A stretch of 64,000 bases of DNA from NCBI RefSeq assembly GCF_008806975.1, contig NZ_CP031728.1, forward strand, positions 5,125,501 through 5,189,500. The letters run 5' to 3'. This stretch comes from Cellvibrio sp. KY-GH-1. Lineage in GTDB: Bacteria; Pseudomonadota; Gammaproteobacteria; Pseudomonadales; Cellvibrionaceae. A program made the position numbers and the translations under genes. Under the pieces are notes generated by a model. That model was not told the DNA's origin. It saw only the letters and a program-made list of their open reading frames with translations, and ran no database searches. Shown one piece after another: positions 61,516 through 64,000 of this stretch (within the stretch, counting starts at the first letter, position 1; every line of letters begins with the position of its first letter).

Positions 61516-63897
61516 ATGCTTACCAATGCTTTCCTGTTAACCCGCCAATGGCGCGATACCCGTGAGGGTGTTGTGTTGGATTTATGGTGGGCGACAGAAA
61601 CAGGAAGTTGTTGGACCCAGATCGCGGGGCAGGAAGTGGTGTTGTTTGTATTGCGTGAGCAGGCGGAGCAGGTTAGACAGCTGCTGAAACCCTTTCGGTT
61701 GTGGCGCATGACCGAGGTAGAGTTACGTACTTTTCATAACCAATCTGTTAATGCACTTTATTTCAAACAACACCGCGTGGCGCGCGATGCGCAAGATATT
61801 TTTCAGCAGCAGGATATTAGTTTTTGGGAGGGCGATATACGTCCACCAGAACGCTATTTGATGGAAAGGTTTATCACTGCTGCAGCGCAGATAGATACTA
61901 CAGCTAATAAATTTCCAGTTATTAATCCCAAACTTGCACCTGTGCCAGATGCACACTGGCGCCCTGCGTTAAAAATGCTGTCGCTGGATATTGAAACCTC
62001 CATGGATGCGAAGCAGCTTTATTCAATTGGTGTTTGGTGTGATGTTGGGCAAAAAGTATTTATGGTGGGTGAGGGTACCGATACTGAGCGGGTGATTTTC
62101 TGTGCAGATGCCAAACAATGCCTGCTGGCTTTTTTTGAATTTCTGCACAGGGCTGACCCGGATATTTTAATCGGGTGGAGTGTTGTCCAATTCGATTTAC
62201 TAACCCTGGAAAATATTTGCAAAAGTTTGCATATGGAGTTGCAGCTGGGGCGCGCCGGGCAAGCGATTCATTGGCGTCATGACGATGCAGATGCCGGTCG
62301 CAGCTACGTGGTCATTCCGGGGCGGGTGGCGCTGGATGGAATCGAGTTGTTAAAAGCTGCAAATTATCGCTACGACAGTTATTCACTGCAAAATGTTTCC
62401 GAGGAACTGTTGGGTGAAGGAAAGTTATTAACTGGCGATGACCGCGGCGGCGACATTACCCATCTGTTCAAACATGACAAGCTCGCATTGGCGGAATACA
62501 ACCTGCGTGATTGTGAGCTGGTGTGGAAAATTTTCCAGCAACAGCAATTACTGGATTTTGCCATGGAGCGCAGCCAGTTAACGGGTTTATTGCTGGATCG
62601 TATTGGTGGCTCAGTTGCTGCGTTTGAATATTTATATTTACCCCGTTTGCACAGGCGTGGTTATGTAGCTCCCAATTTGGGCGAATTGGAATCTGATATT
62701 TATAGTCCCGGCGGCTATGTTATGAATTCGCAGCCTGGCATTTACGATAATGTGTTGGTTCTGGATTTTAAAAGCCTGTATCCAAGCATCATTCGCACGT
62801 TTTTAATTGACCCATGCGCGTTCTGGATTGCACAACATCAACAGCTGGATGACACACAAACGGTGCCCGGATTTAACGGGGCGTATTTTGCACGTGAAGG
62901 ACATATTTTACCGCAAGTGATTGAGCAGTTGTCGGCCGCACGCGACCGCGCCAAGCAACATAAAGATGCGCCTTTATCCCACGCCATAAAAATTATTATG
63001 AATTCCTTTTACGGTGTATTGGGTTCAATGGGATGCCGGTTCTTTGATCCACGCGTATGCAGTTCAATTACTTTGCGTGGCCATGAGATTATTCAACGCA
63101 GTCGCGACTGGATTGAGCAACAGGGTTATGCAGTTATCTATGGTGATACCGATTCACTGTTTGTGTGGCTGGAAAATAATTGTGTTGGTAAGGCTCCGAA
63201 AAATACCAGCCAATGCGATGCTATTGGCAAGCGCCTCGCCAAAGAGTTAAACCTCTGGTGGCAACAAACCTTGCAGACCGAATTTGCAATCAAAAGTGCA
63301 TTGGAAATTCAGTATGAGACCCATTATTTACGCTTCCTCATGCCGACAATTCGTGGCTCAGATCTGGGTACGAAAAAACGTTATGCGGGTTTGATAGAGG
63401 TAGATGGTGAACGGGAGATGGTGTTTAAAGGATTGGAAAATGTCCGCACTGATTGGACCCAACTGGCCAAGGAATTTCAGAGTGAGCTTTACCGCAAGAT
63501 TTTTGCTGGTGAAGACTATCTGGATTTTGTGCGCACAACCAACGATGAAGTGTTGGCCGGCAAACGCGATATGGAATTAATTTATCGCAAACGTTTGCGG
63601 CGACATTTACACGAGTACCAAAAGAACGTTCCACCCCACGTGCAGGCGGCGCGCAAGTATGTGCAATTAACCGGGGAATCGCTGCGACGCGGTGATTGGA
63701 TTAGCTACCTACTTACTATTAATGGGCCTGAGCCGGTAGGCCAATATGAAGTGGATATGGCGTTGCGCCAAAGCCCGATTGATTACCAGCATTATATCGA
63801 TAAACAATTAACCCCCGTTGCCGATAGTATTTTGCATTTTTTAAATGAATCCTTAATACAATTGGTAGATCAGCAGTTATCCCTATTTGGTAATTAA
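61516..63897 (+). CDS. polB: DNA polymerase II (family B)
   Basis: 793 residues, close to E. coli Pol II (783). N-terminal domain, then the 3'-5' exonuclease with Exo I LSLDIETSMD, Exo II in IGWSVVQFDLLTLENI and Exo III in YNLRDCELV; polymerase motif A DFKSLYPSIIRTF, motif B KIIMNSFYGVLGS and motif C YGDTDSLFVW. All catalytic Asp residues are present. It acts in SOS-associated replication restart and translesion synthesis; the LexA-like box upstream agrees. ATG 61516 lacks a good ribosome site; the frame opens with TTG at 61507. The last 103 bases of the window after it hold nothing recognised. Confidence 0.95.
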   Translation: MLTNAFLLTRQWRDTREGVVLDLWWATETGSCWTQIAGQEVVLFVLREQAEQVRQLLKPFRLWRMTEVELRTFHNQSVNALYFKQHRVARDAQDIFQQQDISFWEGDIRPPERYLMERFITAAAQIDTTANKFPVINPKLAPVPDAHWRPALKMLSLDIETSMDAKQLYSIGVWCDVGQKVFMVGEGTDTERVIFCADAKQCLLAFFEFLHRADPDILIGWSVVQFDLLTLENICKSLHMELQLGRAGQAIHWRHDDADAGRSYVVIPGRVALDGIELLKAANYRYDSYSLQNVSEELLGEGKLLTGDDRGGDITHLFKHDKLALAEYNLRDCELVWKIFQQQQLLDFAMERSQLTGLLLDRIGGSVAAFEYLYLPRLHRRGYVAPNLGELESDIYSPGGYVMNSQPGIYDNVLVLDFKSLYPSIIRTFLIDPCAFWIAQHQQLDDTQTVPGFNGAYFAREGHILPQVIEQLSAARDRAKQHKDAPLSHAIKIIMNSFYGVLGSMGCRFFDPRVCSSITLRGHEIIQRSRDWIEQQGYAVIYGDTDSLFVWLENNCVGKAPKNTSQCDAIGKRLAKELNLWWQQTLQTEFAIKSALEIQYETHYLRFLMPTIRGSDLGTKKRYAGLIEVDGEREMVFKGLENVRTDWTQLAKEFQSELYRKIFAGEDYLDFVRTTNDEVLAGKRDMELIYRKRLRRHLHEYQKNVPPHVQAARKYVQLTGESLRRGDWISYLLTINGPEPVGQYEVDMALRQSPIDYQHYIDKQLTPVADSILHFLNESLIQLVDQQLSLFGN

Positions 63898-64000
63898 GTT
63901 TCTGATTGAAACGACTTGTAACAAAGCGTATCTATTTTCCCTTTGGCGGGCGTTATAAGTTGATAATGGATTTGAGTTTACTAATGGGAGTTTGAGCGAT

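Overview
The window looks like a chromosomal segment of a Gram-negative gammaproteobacterium, most likely of the Cellvibrio group. This is an inference: the RhlB-type helicase, LpxO, RimB-RimK, DNA polymerase II, TonB-dependent receptor and the abundance of GGDEF/EAL proteins all read as gammaproteobacterial, and moderate GC with large TonB receptors fits Cellvibrionaceae. No rRNA, tRNA, prophage, transposase or CRISPR array was found.

Layout. 1-0.7 kb: a truncated lpxO-like lipid A hydroxylase. 0.9-13.4 kb: an amide/urea block made of a LuxR-type response regulator, a giant sensor kinase fused to an NCS1 permease-like domain, a five-gene urea/short-chain-amide ABC transporter (urtABCDE copy 1), formamidase (fmdA) and fmdB. 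13.4-23.2 kb: housekeeping and accessory genes (self-regulated TetR, cytochrome b561, VIT-type transporter, glutamine amidotransferase, rhlB, EamA exporter, LigB-type dioxygenase, REC-REC-degenerate GGDEF protein, two small membrane proteins, LysR). 23.2-25.0 kb: a secreted protein of five near-identical ~109-residue repeats. 25.3-38.2 kb: a second urea block on the minus strand (urtABCDE copy 2, GntR regulator, urea carboxylase, allophanate hydrolase), with palindromic repeats in many of its intergenic gaps. 38.6-39.3 kb: a two-gene RebB (R-body) locus. 39.4-53.8 kb: dGTPase, DUF6748 protein, VanZ-like protein, two c-di-GMP proteins, RimB-RimK, STAS protein, hisC, and a fabF/tetR pair with a clear double operator. 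54.3-61.4 kb: a peptide-utilisation cluster (TonB receptor, POT peptide permease, M2 peptidase) followed by a DUF1801 protein. 61.5-63.9 kb: polB behind a LexA-like box.

How it works together. Urea or amides would enter through the two Urt systems. Formamidase releases ammonia from formamide. Urea is taken to ammonia by ATP-dependent urea carboxylase and allophanate hydrolase; no urease genes are present here. The permease-kinase and its LuxR partner sit next to urtA, and an 18-nt sequence (ATGNGTTAAATGACGTAG) is shared by the upstream regions of urtA copy 1, fmdA and allophanate hydrolase, 33 kb apart. I propose that these form one regulon, possibly sensed by the permease-kinase. This is the most interesting candidate system in the window; the R-body pair is second.
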